DNA of 64,000 nucleotides, from assembly GCA_016165875.1 (NCBI GenBank), contig JABBOT010000010.1:14967357-15031356 (forward strand), read 5' to 3'. The stretch comes from Acanthopleura granulata (taxonomy: Eukaryota > Mollusca > Polyplacophora > Chitonida > Chitonidae). Positions 45,029-58,800 of this stretch are shown one piece after another; position 1 is the first letter of the stretch; the number at the start of each line of letters is the position of its first letter. The notes below the pieces were generated by a model. The model was given only the letters and a program-made list of their open reading frames with translations, did no database searches and had not been told where the DNA came from. A program made the translations under genes and the position numbers.

Positions 45029-48000
45029 AAACATAATCTTAATTTTAGAAATCCTATTCATGTATGGCAGAAGTCTGCCAAGCTTTGATTTACCCATGTG
45101 TGTGACATAGGTCTTATCTGGTACGGCCAGGCTGTTGAACAGAATGGCAATTCTCAATGGTGTTACTATGTCCACATTAACCCTCCATTATCTCAAAAGA
45201 TCAGCTCGCCATGAACCATGTTGCTGGTGGTGGTGTAAAGTCAGACAATCATTCATTCAGTCTAAATAATTAACTTGTAGACAAGTAAATTAACGCCCAA
45301 TCTCTTTCGACAACAATTAGTACGAAATTTAAGGACAACACAAAGTTCGAAATGCAGATATAAAATGTAGGTGTATTGAAATCTGCGATACAAGGTTTGT
45401 TTCTTTGATTGATTTAACGTCACTCTGAACATAAATTCGTTCCAGTCAGGACGGTGTCTCAATAATGCAGCCCAGTCCCAACGCCGACATATTTACAGTG
45501 CTACCTCACTGACAGCCATATCGAAGCACCATGCATCACACCCACCAAATCACGCAGATTAAGAGAGAGACGGCGCAGTTCAATGTCAACGATTTTAAAG
45601 TTTTATATATCTACATGGCCTAACTCGGTTATGATTCGGTGTATGCATGGATACGCTCTAATCAACTTCACAATTACACCATGCACCGCAATGCTCCGGT
45701 CGGATGTGGGAAGGCAAAGGTGGGAAGGTAGCAAGACCTGGGTAGAATTAGGTTTCGTACATATTTCTCATCAAATAACGTTCTTGAATCATGAAATAGG
45801 GTGTTCTTCCATGCTATAGGATCTCCAGTGGGATTACAGGACCCTTTGAACAACTAAGCCGCGTGTTCGAATAAAGCTCGTATCAGAGGAACTGCGGCCT
45901 TAAGTCAGGAACGCATGACTGATTGTGACCTTACGCTACATCGGAAATATTTCAGCGAAACCGTGGCTAAAACATGTTAATATCTTGAACCAGCGTGATT
46001 TTGACCAAAAACTAGGTTTCTCCATAAAACTATATCGCTGACTGTATATCATGTATGCTGACAACTATCGCGTATAGCAATATACATTCCCTCGTACTGC
46101 ATGAAACGCCGAAAAATACACCTAAATGTTTTATATTTTCACAAATTTTCCACAATTCTAGCTCACAGGCTGACCGTGTCAAAACTTGAGATGGTTTCTT
46201 TCAAAAACTCATAGAGGATGTAGAATGTTTTCCCCCAACAACATCATATACTTTTCATTCAAGTTTTAAATGTTTGTTCCAATTTTAAGCAATGTTTTGT
46301 ATCTTCATCACAGTCTCAGGAAGTTTTGCATCTTTCTGAATTCTACTCATTTAACTTACTGCTGAGCTGAAACTTTGGTTTTTGTGAAAATAGCTGTTAA
46401 AGTAATCCTATTCACCCTTATTTCTCATGACACGTAGAATTTACATCATTTAAACTCGCTTAGATTAAGTTATTTACGAAACTCGCTTGGGGTAGGTATT
46501 TATATACAGGTATAGCCAACTGACAGGATTTAATTTACGCAGGAACCGGTATAACCCTAGATGCAACAGAGCATACATTTCAATGCTGAAGCAGTATTCT
46601 TTCTATTTTCTGTTCACGGTTCCAGTAGCGATCACCAGGGGTATACAAATGTATTTATCATATACGTGTATAATTCAGAAAATCGCCGCCTGTTTATTTT
46701 AGCCAGGTACCTGTGCGTATGCGGTAGTTTTATGGTACTTCAGCACTATAGCTCACAGCGTACAATTTTTAACGCAGTGTTTGATATTAACAAATGGTGC
46801 GACGCATTTCGGTCTGTGTGCTCAGAGGAGGCTTGGGAATAGCCGTCAGATATAATAGTTGCCTTCCAGTTATTTAGCGAGCCACTCACGCCTTATACAC
46901 TGTGACAATGACTACTGATAATTACCACCTTTTACTACATGACCAGGTGTTCAAATTTTGATGATGATACTGTGAGAAACATTTAGCACACGCCGTTGCT
47001 TTACAAAGGCCCGCACGGTGGTCATTACAGAGAAAACATACAAGTTTAACTAATGGCCCAATCGATGGGGAACACTTTTACATCTCTGCTCAGGAACGCC
47101 CGCAACGGAAATACAGAAATCTTACGGTGACTTCCCAGCATAAATACTCATCAAATCACTTGTCTCGTTAGGACTTCCCTTTGATCTCGCCGATTTCGCT
47201 TATTTGGTGGCTGGTGTTATAGTACAGGTATAACTGCACAGGTAAGCAGTGGTTGAGGAGGCTCACTGGTAGAGGTTACTCTGACCTAGGCGTACTAACA
47301 ATAGCTGTCAATACAGCCTGGCTTAAATCCTCTTTAGTCATTGAATTTAGATTCATCATTAATCCACGGGTCACTTCATTCTGATCTAACGTATTTTTTC
47401 TAATAAACCTGAGGCTCTCCTGGGTAAAAAACACATGCTGAAATAAAATGCTGCGCTACTTGTCCGCTGAGATTTGTAATGCATGGAAAGGTGTTTTTGA
47501 TAAATAAAGATTGAAATCTTCTCAAATAAGCCAGCTGTAATAGTGAAGTGAAAATATACCACGTCTTGTTACCAAGCATGGTTACTTCACTGATCTGTTT
47601 AAACGACATGTATATTTTTAAATGCAAATGCAGTTCAAAGTGTCGGTCATATTTGATACTCTAGTGTGATGCAGGCTTAGACTAAAATAAACCTCCTCCA
47701 TCTCTAACGACAAACTGTATTTGCAGCAGAACCATTTAACAAATATTTTCATGAATAGAATGTGTACAAAATAACGTTAGTGACACGTGAAAGAGAAACT
47801 GATATATGTTTTCTCTAACGTCAAATAGAATACAAACCAGAGTTCAAAAGTCCAAAATACTAATTATGTAAACAAAAGGATGTATTCTTTACGAATGGTC
47901 GCTCTAGTTGCAGCTGTTCTTAACTACACGCGCCTTTTGTGTCCAGTAAAATGCACTGATGACTATATTAACCCAAAGCGCCTCATACACACGACTATCC

Positions 48001-48440
48001 CCCACAACATGGATTTAGAACATGAAAGTGAGAGGCTCCACGTTGTGGCCAAATCTGCAATTACGAGTTCTGCAAAGCTTGTCATATTCATTAAATTAAC
48101 AGATGAAGGGCCTTATATCCTGGCAATTAATCATATTTGCAACGAGACATACATACATCTGGTTTATCGAAATGAATGTACCTTTTAACTAGAACAAAAC
48201 CGTTCTTTAAAAAAAAAGATTAAATAAAATCGTCATATATATTGAAGTAATTCATAACAGAACTGGAACATATTTGGATTTTCAACACTAGTGAAGAAAG
48301 TCTGCAAATCAATGCATCCAGCTATATTTCCCTTTATTTTCTTTTACACATCTATTTCTTTTACATTATTCGGACTGTAACACTAAGCTGCTTTATACTT
48401 CATGGATATCGTCGATATTCATGCGCCTCTGAATTTGCCT
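45029..48440. other. intergenic, no gene recognised
   Basis: AT-rich with scattered short open frames. One at 47880-48188 (+) starts with a hydrophobic stretch (MVALVAAVLNYTRLL) but has no family resemblance and is not supported as a gene. Confidence 0.5.
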
Positions 48441-48851
48441 GTCCACAAAGGCTGACGGAAAGGGGCGCCTCTGTAGCCTCGCCAGGTAGACACAGCGCAA
48501 TCTCCCCTCCCTGCGTGCCTGTAATCATGTAAGATAGGGGTCAGTTCGTATCGACCCTCTATAGCTTGGCTTCATTGCTAGCCATTACGGCCTCTGACGC
48601 TCTCCCTGTGCTCTACCGGTAATTCCATGCCTTTGTCCAGCTCTAAGCTTTGCATAAGGTAGATTACCCACAGCCGGGGGTGACCAGTAGAGAGCGAGTT
48701 CCCCTCTAATCCGATTAATTGGTTACAATGACCATATATAATACTCTAGGAGCTGGCCTATAATCAGTCCATCTCACGCTCTCACGCTGTTCATGGCACT
48801 GGCTACTTTCATTCCACTGTCTTTCTAGTCTTCCAGGTTTTGAAGACAATG

Positions 48852-48882
48852 AAGTGATGGCGTGCACGTAACGCCATCACTT
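48852..48882. other. perfect 12-bp hairpin
   Basis: Arms AAGTGATGGCGT (48852-48863) and ACGCCATCACTT (48871-48882), 7-base spacer GCACGTA. It sits in a moderately GC-rich stretch, 48440-48960, that lacks other repeats. Confidence 0.9.
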
Positions 48883-49561
48883 GGACGTGCATTATCCAAA
48901 CCTATGACACTCATCAGGTGCCATTAGGAGCGCTAAGAAAGGCACAACATCCTTGTTACACCAGTGACCACTGGACAGCGTCCAGCTGGGCGCAAATCTG
49001 CATCCGTCCATAATTAAAAAATGTCTTTTTCTGACTATTAAATGTCCTAGTGGGAAAAAATTTCTTCCTTTTTCTTAAAAATATAAATGTCTGCTGTAAT
49101 TGCCCCCAATAAATCTTATTAAAAAAAAAACTTCCTTTTTTCGTGATCCAACAGCATAGTTTATTCATGTATATAAATATAAGTTATTGAGTTTTTTGTA
49201 CCAAAATGCTACATCCCTATCAAAAAAATAACGAATGAGGGCGCAAAGGTGAAAATAATAAAAAAAATAGGAAAGACTGAAAATTAGAAAGAGAGAAAAT
49301 GACGAAACAGAGATATATTATTATTTTCGGCCACAAAAAAAACAAAACAAAACATTCTACGTGAACATTTCTTAGTAATCCTGCATGGATTACAAAAATT
49401 TAATAGCCGTAAAAAATTCGCCTTAAAATGGCCAAGCATTTTAGCGGTTTTGTCTTCCGTCGGGATGGTTTAGGAACTTTCGATTTCCAGAATTCTCGTA
49501 TATCTCTTCATTTATGTCATTGTTTTTCATCTAAACTCTCGTAAGAATTTCTTTTGACTTA

Positions 49562-49740
49562 GATGCACGGTGGTGATGAGTTTATGGGTAGAGGATACCG
49601 GGTTAAACCACCTTACATTGGCAAGTTACTGACGAACTTCCACAAGTTTGAAATGCACACTATATATTTGTGGAAGGCAAATGATCGTCAGCAAACGTTA
49701 GACAGTGTAAACAGCCACAAAGATCATCTTCGATCTCTTG
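49562..49740 (-). mobile_element. SINE-related repeat, AAACCACC body
   Basis: CCGGGTTAAACCACCTTACA, TTGGCAAGTTACTGACGAAC, TTCCACAAGTTTGAAATGCA, GGAAGGCAAATGATCGTCAG. Family of 14035/30236/34621. A plus-strand open frame of 104 codons across it and the next SINE is not a gene. Confidence 0.78.
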
Positions 49741-49751
49741 TTATCAATAAT

Positions 49752-49866
49752 TGTTATTTATTTATTTACTTGATTGGTGTTTTACGCCGTACTCAAGAAA
49801 ATTTCACTTATACGACTGCGGCCAGCATTATGGAGGGAGGAAACCCGGCAGAGCCCGAGGGAACTT
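49752..49866 (-). mobile_element. SINE-family fragment
   Basis: (TTTA)n, CTTGATTGGTGTTTTACGCC, GTACTCAAGAAAATTTCACT, TATACGACTGCGGCCAGCAT, TATGGAGGGAGGAAACCCGG, CAGAGCCCGAGGGAAC. The least decayed tail and central domain in the window. Confidence 0.92.
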
Positions 49867-52800
49867 ATTATCAATAAAAATTGAGAGGGTGGGTGTCGAG
49901 GGGGGGGGGAGTAAGCGGGGAATCTACAAATTCTTTGTCTAATTGAATTTTGTAGGCAACGAAAACGCAGGCCTTTTGTTTTGGTTTAAATACTGATTTT
50001 AGCGCCACTTTCTTGGAGGATATCGTGGCCCTTCAAATCAGTACTTTCTTTGAATATTTGTATATCACGGGAAAACTTGTTTTTGCGTGTGTACATAAGT
50101 TGACTACTGCAGTGAAATTTTTTTTATCACAATATGCTTATGACTGATTAGGTCTTTATCTGTTGTTGATAGTAAGGTTTATTATCTCCTGGCATCCCAC
50201 ACTGATACAAACATCACCTATAGTAGCCTTTTGATATTTTGATCGCGTGAAAAGCTGTGTAATCCCTTGTTGTTCACTCCCATGGCCATCTGTTAATGTC
50301 TAACCCACACCACTTGAAACCTGGGGTAAGTCAATCTAGATAAGTTAATCAATTAAGACCCCAAGGGATCTAACGGGGGTGGTGGTTTGCTCTTTCAGCG
50401 GAGCAAAGGGCGGGTCCCTCTTACCTCTCCGTTGTAAAGTTTCACACATAGGCTACACAATTCCAAGCTATGAGATACGCCCGTCAGACACTTATGTCGA
50501 TGGGTGGGCAGGGGATATCTCTCCCTGTTGAAGGCGATCAAGCGAAACGATCGGCATTCCTCCTTTACAGGGATTTTTGACAAACAGAAAAAAACCTTTC
50601 GATCAGTGCACAAATCGTTATCACCTGGTAAACACTCCAGGTCTAAGCTACAAGGAGTTCGACACTTATCACATACAGAACAAAACGTCACACGACAGCT
50701 AAACAGATGCAATCGACAGTTCGCTTGTCTGAGATTCAAACATAATAAATAAATAAGAGGAAAAAGAGTATTTAATTCATCATAAGGAGTTTTACACTTT
50801 TTGCTTTTGTGTTTAACATTGCATATCGTGTAAAGCGTTATCACTCCAAGCAGTCACATACAGGCTACCATAGAAACTTTCTTCTGAAAATACACCATCC
50901 GCGACAAGCTTAAAATACAACCTAGAATGAAGTTGTCAACCATATGTAATTCTTAGCATGTTTTTTGGAATGTATAAACATCCAAATGAAAATTTATTTT
51001 TACACCTTGTATGAATAGAGCTTATCACAATCAATGTAAGGACGCTTACATAGTTGAAAAAAATAAATTGGTTACAAAATTGTTTTGACAAGAAATTTTC
51101 TCAAATTCACGTTTGAAACATCTAAAGATAGAAATTAACAAAATGGTTTGCTGTGCTCTGCACATGACTGGGCAGGTACTTCAAAGAGAAATTCGACATG
51201 GCTATACACATGCAGTTGGGCTACAAACAGTAATTGCGTAGACCTTTCTTGTAATAATTTCAGAAACTTGCAAAGATGAAATTATATATCTGGTAAAATT
51301 TCTGTATACATACACAATATTTGCTGCATTTTACGACGGAGAAATGTGCCTTAAATCAGTGGCAGAAACAAATGGAGTAGATGTACACAAAGTACTGTAT
51401 CCTTACAATACTGGCATATTGAATTTTGCATACTCATTTTAGCTATAACCTTACTCCCTAAAAGCGATTGTGTACCATAATGTAACAAAACGGAACATCT
51501 AAATATTTTGTGTATATTGCACACATTGTGTGCTTGAGAGAAAAAAAGCCTGTGTATTTGTGAATTGAAACACAAAGTGACATGAAACTACACTATAAAA
51601 ATACACCATTTGTCTGAAGAGTGTGTTGTAATGTTCCGCTTACAAAGGGATGTAGGCGAAGTGTGGGTGTAAGGCATCAACTCTGAGAGGCAGGTGTACC
51701 CTCTTCCCGTTTATCTTTCTCCCGCCCCAAACCGGAGCCTGAGTACATAGCTCATGCAGAGGGAGGGCACGCCTGAGTTAACACGGCTACAGTTAAAGAT
51801 AAGATGACCCGTTCTTCTTGTCAGTCTGTTATATGGATATGTTGACAGCGGTTAAGACAACATATGAGCACCTGTATGCAAACGAAGGTAATTCAAGTTT
51901 AAAACGTGTGTGTAGTATAAATAAATGAGAAGAAGTCGGACAATGTTGATGACTGTGTATAATGACATTGTGATGTCATGTGACGGTTATCCCAGAAAGT
52001 GATCAAAAATTAGAGACATGAAGAAAGAAACGGAGGCAAACACAGAACAATCGGTTGTATTTTCTAAGGATGATACGAACTGAAGAAAATGTTATTTATA
52101 CAGATTTTATTTTTACAGCTACTCACACTGCAGGCAAACAACTGAAAAATATATTAATAGTGATTGTGTTTGGTTACAATTACGATTGTGTTTTCACACA
52201 TTATATACGCAGTCTGTCAATTCTTTTTTCACTTGAACCAAACAACTGCAATCTCCCAATAACCGTGCAATTCGAAATTTGCAACAAAATAAAATAATGC
52301 AAGTATTAATATATACCGGGCCCATATATGCCAAGAATGAATTATTTTCGAAAGCCTACACTGAGTGTTAAGACATAACGCATTCATTTCAGGCTTGCAA
52401 ATAACTTTTTGAGAGATGATTGACAAATTTAAAACCCGCCAATCCAACGAGTATTCAAAAGGTCCCCTATGTTATTTACATGTAAAGCTTGTTGGACACC
52501 AGTTTTTAGGTTTGTACCTAACAAGAGGGGATTTGATGCCTGACATGTCCTTGTCATACAGGCTGCTTATTTGCAGCCTTGCATTTCATTTAATTTCTGT
52601 CGTTTTTACTCGGATATTGAATCGCTTACAATATAAAGAGTGTAGATATGACAGAGTATGGTTAGGAGAAAAAATAATAACTTATTTTCAATTTTTACAG
52701 CTTATCTTTAAACCATTCATCAGTTTTGTGCGTTTTTTTTTTTTGTAATGTGCATTTGAATTAAGCAAAATCTATACACAGCATGTAATTTGGCTAAATT

Positions 52801-55800
52801 TCTGAACTGGATTCTATATAATTATACGGGCAATGCGTCGTTTTAAATAATTATTAGCTTGCTTGTGTCTAGAGGACCTCGTAAATTTTCACCTGTGTCA
52901 TTGAGTGAATTGCTATCACGGGGAACTCTTGTTGGGAGTGTTTCTGAATACAACACTCTGCGGCCAGCTGACCATAAACATGGCTGACAAAAGCTGGCTT
53001 TATCAGCCGTCGAATCCCAGAGCGTGATGGTCAAACCGGCCATCCAAATGCGGCACGTCTTTTGTTGTGGTAAAATGACATCTAAAAGCTGCCAGTTATA
53101 TTTATGATACGATGATATCTACTGTGAACAGAATCGTATGACGTGAGAATTAGGAAGTCAACCCAAATTGGCCTAAAACTTTCAGTGCCAGCTGTGATCA
53201 ATGCTGTGTGGCATGTTTTTCCAAAAAGCGAACTTCCTGATGGGTGTTGGCTTTGATTGGCTCAGAGATATTGATTGACAACGCCAATCAATACACGGTG
53301 GGGGGGGGGGACTTGTCTGCATGCCAGCTTCTTCTTACGAGCAAGGACGTTTCAAATATTTAAGTACAGACTCTCCATTCGTATCCGTCCCCCACAGCCC
53401 AGTTCGATCCGTGAAACCACTGAAAGAACACACATTCAACCATAAATATGCACTGCACGCTCTTAAACTAAATATATTAGCTGGAAGTTCAAGGGTTTAT
53501 CCTTTCTTTGTCAAGCTTTTTCGCATGTTTGCGTTCTCCACAAACGCATAGGCCTGCGTGATCGAAAAACAACGTAACAACTGAGATTTGCAAAATTTGC
53601 CCCACACAGCCTTGTGTAATAAGTGGATTGTTGCTTCACAAGAGTATTTAAACCGAAACGGGAAAAAAAATGTACAGGCCCTTGGTAATGACTTTTTGAT
53701 TGACATTTCGAATATTTGTTTAGTGAAAACCTGTCTGCCTGGACATGATATCTTTACAATTTGATATACGGGACACACGGATGTTGTTTCCATGGCATCA
53801 AGAAAAAACATAAAGATATTTGATATAAAAAGTATCAATGAACTTCGCGTAAAATGAAAATATAATTTCACTTCCAGACACTCCTTTCCTGAAATCCACG
53901 GCTACTTGGGTTATATAAGAATTACATAATCGCTATGTTATTTGCTGTCACATCTTGTTTTGCATTTTTGTACATCAGTATAAATGATAATATTTGTAGA
54001 AGACTTATTGTCATTATAATGTTTTATTTACAAATATGAAAAAATGACATGTATTGACAACTGAATAAATCACTGATTATCCAACCCTTCCCTGTTTACG
54101 CAAAGGTAAGGAGATACTGTTCTCAACAAAATTTAACTTACAATTTCTAGCTTTTCACATATATATCCCATTGTGCAAAGCAAGCCGCAAGGAATCACTG
54201 ATACACAGTTTTAAATATATTGTAAGCTTTATTAAATTATCCGGTGTTACATAAATTAGCAGCGTCGATTAATGATGATGGATTGCCACCAACACACTCG
54301 AAAACAACACAGGCTTGAATATGGCAACCAATCGACGGGCCGTCTGCCATATGACGTAATTAACTTACTCCAATCAGAGAGCTCTGTCAGACGAAAGGCC
54401 CATCAATCATATTACACCAGGGAGCCTTGGTTACGAGACACCGCCCGGTCCGTCACGCAACCGCTATGTTTTTCCGACAATAGACTTGACCTTTTGACCT
54501 AGCCATTTTCCTTTACGCTGACAGCACAAATTCTATAAAACTCTTGCAGCGAACGCTTTAAAAAAGAGGAAAAAAATTTACAAAAGGGGACTTCGGATAA
54601 AACATTCACATGTATGGGATAGTTTAGATTGAATTGCATTAATAGCAAAATAAATTTAAAAGTTAGGTTTTCAATCAGGCAACATTTGAGCTGAAAAAGT
54701 TAAAGGTTTTTACATTTTTTTATACTCTCCCTATACACATAACAAAAGGCACCTTTGATACGTAAAAGCTGTTCATCCTATCATAATTTAGATAGCATTA
54801 TGTATGAATGGTGGACAACCCTATCTCCAAATGTAACTGTGCTTAGCTAGTTGGTGATTCAAGCTCTTGGAACCCTTCTATATTTTAGTCTTCAAGCCAA
54901 CTATTTCATCATTGTGGAGGAAAAAACACGTATTAAATGGAAAATGCTTGTGTGTGTGATATGTACGCGCATATTAGGCAGACGGAATAGTTTGTACAAC
55001 TTCAAAGGAAGGAAAGACCTTTGTAAAACCACTCAAAGCTATATCCAGAAGACATGATGAAAACTTATGGAAATGCCTAATTTTTGTATGTCGTGGTCAA
55101 TAATTTTTCTATAGCTTTTATAGCATGGCATTGAGTGACCACACTGCCGTGCGATGTCCACTATGCGAGGACTCTATTGGGATGCAGGCCAGTTGCCAGC
55201 GGTGGAAAAGAGGCAGTAATCTCTGGACAAACACTCTGGCAATTCTTGTTCAACGTTGACCGTCTCTTGACCCGCACTCACTCCATCCGTTGCGCTGTGG
55301 CTACTTTTTATCTCACCTTCACCGGACGTTCTATTAAGCCTTAACTGGACATTCTTATTTTCCTCTGGCTATCCCACCGTGACAGGTGGACGAATGGACA
55401 TCATTCGCTGGGTGCTGCCAGCAAACGTAATTAAAGCTTCAGTAATGACTCTTCAATCGTGTTTTATAATTAGAAACATACGTCGCCATATCTCACCAAA
55501 ATATCAATAGTACACTCTCTGTGTAGGCCACAGGCATGGAATGATACAGCACCGACAAATAAACACATCCGCTGGAAGGAAGTCAAGAAAAAAACGGTCC
55601 ATAGATTTGTGCTCTAAGCCTAACTGAAAAATACAGGTAGTTCTTTTTTCTGTCAATACAACAGCTTGCACCGGGTAATGAAATCTAACTGATATAAAAG
55701 AAAACAAAAATGTGAATCCGACTGGTAACAGATATATATTTAATTAAGTTTATCACGAAACATTGAATCCATCAAGTTTTTTCCTTAGTTGGTTTTGTTT

Positions 55801-58800
55801 GGGAATTCACATCTGACCATAGTGGAGGGACGATTTACAAGGTCAAGTTTTCACGTTTTACTTTAAACTGATATAAAGCGGTTGAAAGTGAAAAAGGATT
55901 GGCAGTTTACTACTCAGTGCTATATGTTAAATTAGATTGAAAATTGTTTGATCTTGTCATTATAAATAAACTATAGAACAGGCAGTTAACTGCTATTATA
56001 AAGTGAAGAAGAGAAATTAGTTGGTGTTAATGGCTTTGAAATTTCAATTCTGGTTCAGAGTAGTTTCTCATAACATTGAGTTGGACATATTTTATTAGGC
56101 ACACATATTTAAAGCGACATCTTTTGAACATGTACAGTGCTGTCATGTAGACAGCCTAATGCACTGACTGGCTGATCGACTGAATGAAGGAATCAGTGAT
56201 TCCTCTTATGTCACCTATTTCTTCATGTGGAGAAATCGCCAACAGGAGTTATCTTCGAAGAAAGCCATTATTTTAATTAGTCATTCAATTAACGAGCTAA
56301 CTCCACTCGTCCGTTTCCTCTTTGTGCAGATTTGAGCAATTAGTTTTAAGTAACTATATGGGAATTTCATTAGGGGCACTATGAGAATTTGGTCTGTGCG
56401 ATATCTGAAGAGACCGATACAGGTGTATTCATTACTTGTACAGTTGCATAGAATGCCGACCATGAACGCTTTGAGATTCTGTGCACGGCCATCAGTTTCC
56501 TAGCCGCGACTTACGCCCAGCTACAGCGCACCATTATTAAGCAGCGTCTTAATGTTCTGTCGTGAAGATTTCTTTCTTTGTGCTCGGTGTAAAGACCCCA
56601 TTGAAAATGTGTGGGAAAGGCAGCCGACAACTGACAACTCTACACGGCTTGCGTAATCTTATACCACTCGAATCTCTCCAACTGCCAACCAATAGGCTTT
56701 TGTCCCCTTCTTCACTTAAATAGCAATTTGTCACTCCATTCCTTATACGGCCCGCCCATATACCTCAGACAAGTGTTTTAACGCCACTCTTGTACTGTTA
56801 AATATGGATATTCAGACAGCGCCTATAATTGTACCTGTATATACATGTATTCCGATAACAACAGTATATATTTGCCAGGTTTACTTGTCAAGAACGGTGT
56901 TTCCGACCGCGTAATATATATTATATTGCAAGGAGAATTCCAGACAGCAAGACTGAGAAATAGAGTTAGATCAGAATAAATGATTGGAGATTGACATTAT
57001 GACGTCATGCCTTCACAACTGAAGTGAAGGGTATTCTTGAGTAACCTTGGTCTCCCAACATTCGGGTACGTGTTAGGAGACTCATCTAGTGACAGCATGA
57101 CGTCATTCTTCTGGTTGTGGTACTGGCCTATACATGCAGACAGGAAATAGTAGGCTTGTCCAGTGGTTTTCAATATTTTTTCTATTCACACATACAAAGG
57201 TTTTGCACATAAATACACTCTCTAAAAATAATCTGTTAATAGGTCTTTTGAATCAATAATGCTACAGAATGTATTTTGTTTTGGGGGAAATTATTTTGTT
57301 AAATGTACCGCACATATTTTATTAATTCTACATAAAGATTGTAAATTAGAGAAATAGGCCATTTTATTGAATATTATTGCGCAGTATTATATTATAATAA
57401 CAGAACACATTGTAGCATCATTCAGACAACAGAATTTCTGTTAATATTAACAGATATATTTTTTTACATTTTGATCTCATATACTCAGTCACCGTGGAAG
57501 TGGCTTTCAACAAGCTATACCATAGCGGAATTCTCTTCTGTAGTTCTCCTGTAAAGATCAGATTTCTCGAAGAAGCAATTCAGATCGAGCCTATTCGAAC
57601 CACCTTAAAGGCCTATCCAACCACCAGTTATCAAGTAAAGTCGTATGGATCAACCAGCGAGAGAACGATTTGAACTTAAAACACTATATACAGTACGCCG
57701 AGTAATGCTAGAGTAGCGACGATAGTGCTAAAGGTTACATCAGTTGAGGTTTTATTGCAACTGTAAATGCTTATGCTAAATGACCGAGAATACCCGGCGA
57801 AAATTAAAAGACAACCTTGCTGAATAACCTTATAGACGGCCTGGATCAGTCCGAACAATCTGTGGACGCATAACCAAAACGATGATCCTTTAACAGTATA
57901 GTGTACTATCTTGCCAACATTTTCCATATAGTTAACATAGATTAATCTTTTGCCAAACCTGGTTTGCGTAGATCTTAGTATTGACGATACAATCTCAATT
58001 CACTCTCTTTATAGGCTGGCACTGAGAGCTGCGCGATGCGAAAAAAAATTCGCTCAAAACTCAGGGCACCTGACACTCCGCATGCCATTTACTGTTTTGC
58101 GGCATCATAGATTTCGTGGAGTAAAATCTCCCATACAATCATGATTTCGCTGATCAGGATGTGGAAATATCCTTGATCTCATAGACAAAAGACATTGTTC
58201 TCTTCACTCGATTGCTAATGACATACATTATAACCCGCAATCTATATATGCCAGCGGTTTTAAGCATTTCTATTAATTACAGCTATATTAACTTTTTATG
58301 TTAGATATTCATTTCTGTCTATATCTTTATACGACTAACTGTACGAAAAGAACGTATTAGTAACAATCTGTTTTAATATCTCACGATTTGCTCCATATAA
58401 CAAGAGTGATCACCATGACACATACAAGTGTAATTACCTATACTCTCACGATCCACAGACACAGCTGCAACCCAGGTTTTAGGTCATGGTTTCGTCATCA
58501 CTGCTCGATCCACAATGCAGGCAACAGGCCCATGACCAATGGCGTCCTGAGTTCGAACCCAGGTTTGGATTGTGAATTTACGTTAGGGGATTGTCTGACC
58601 GAACACGCTTACATAATTATAATGATTTACTTAATCTATAAATCCACCCAGCGTGACGTGAGTCCAATATTCTGCAGTGTGACGTAAAGTCCAAAACAAA
58701 TAAATATAAATAAACATATCTCAAGGATTTGAAAGAGAGTACATTAAAATAAAGGACAATACTAGACCAAATAAATGTATGCATCGATAAAAAAATCCTG

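Noticed and set aside
47880..48188. 102-codon plus-strand frame with hydrophobic N-terminus
   Set aside because: The leader-like start is suggestive, but the rest has no cysteine framework or domain, and length is within chance for this region.
50395..50844. 149-codon Cys-rich minus-strand frame
   Set aside because: No family motif, signal peptide or splice context that I can support, and it lies in a gene-free stretch. It would need transcript or homology evidence.
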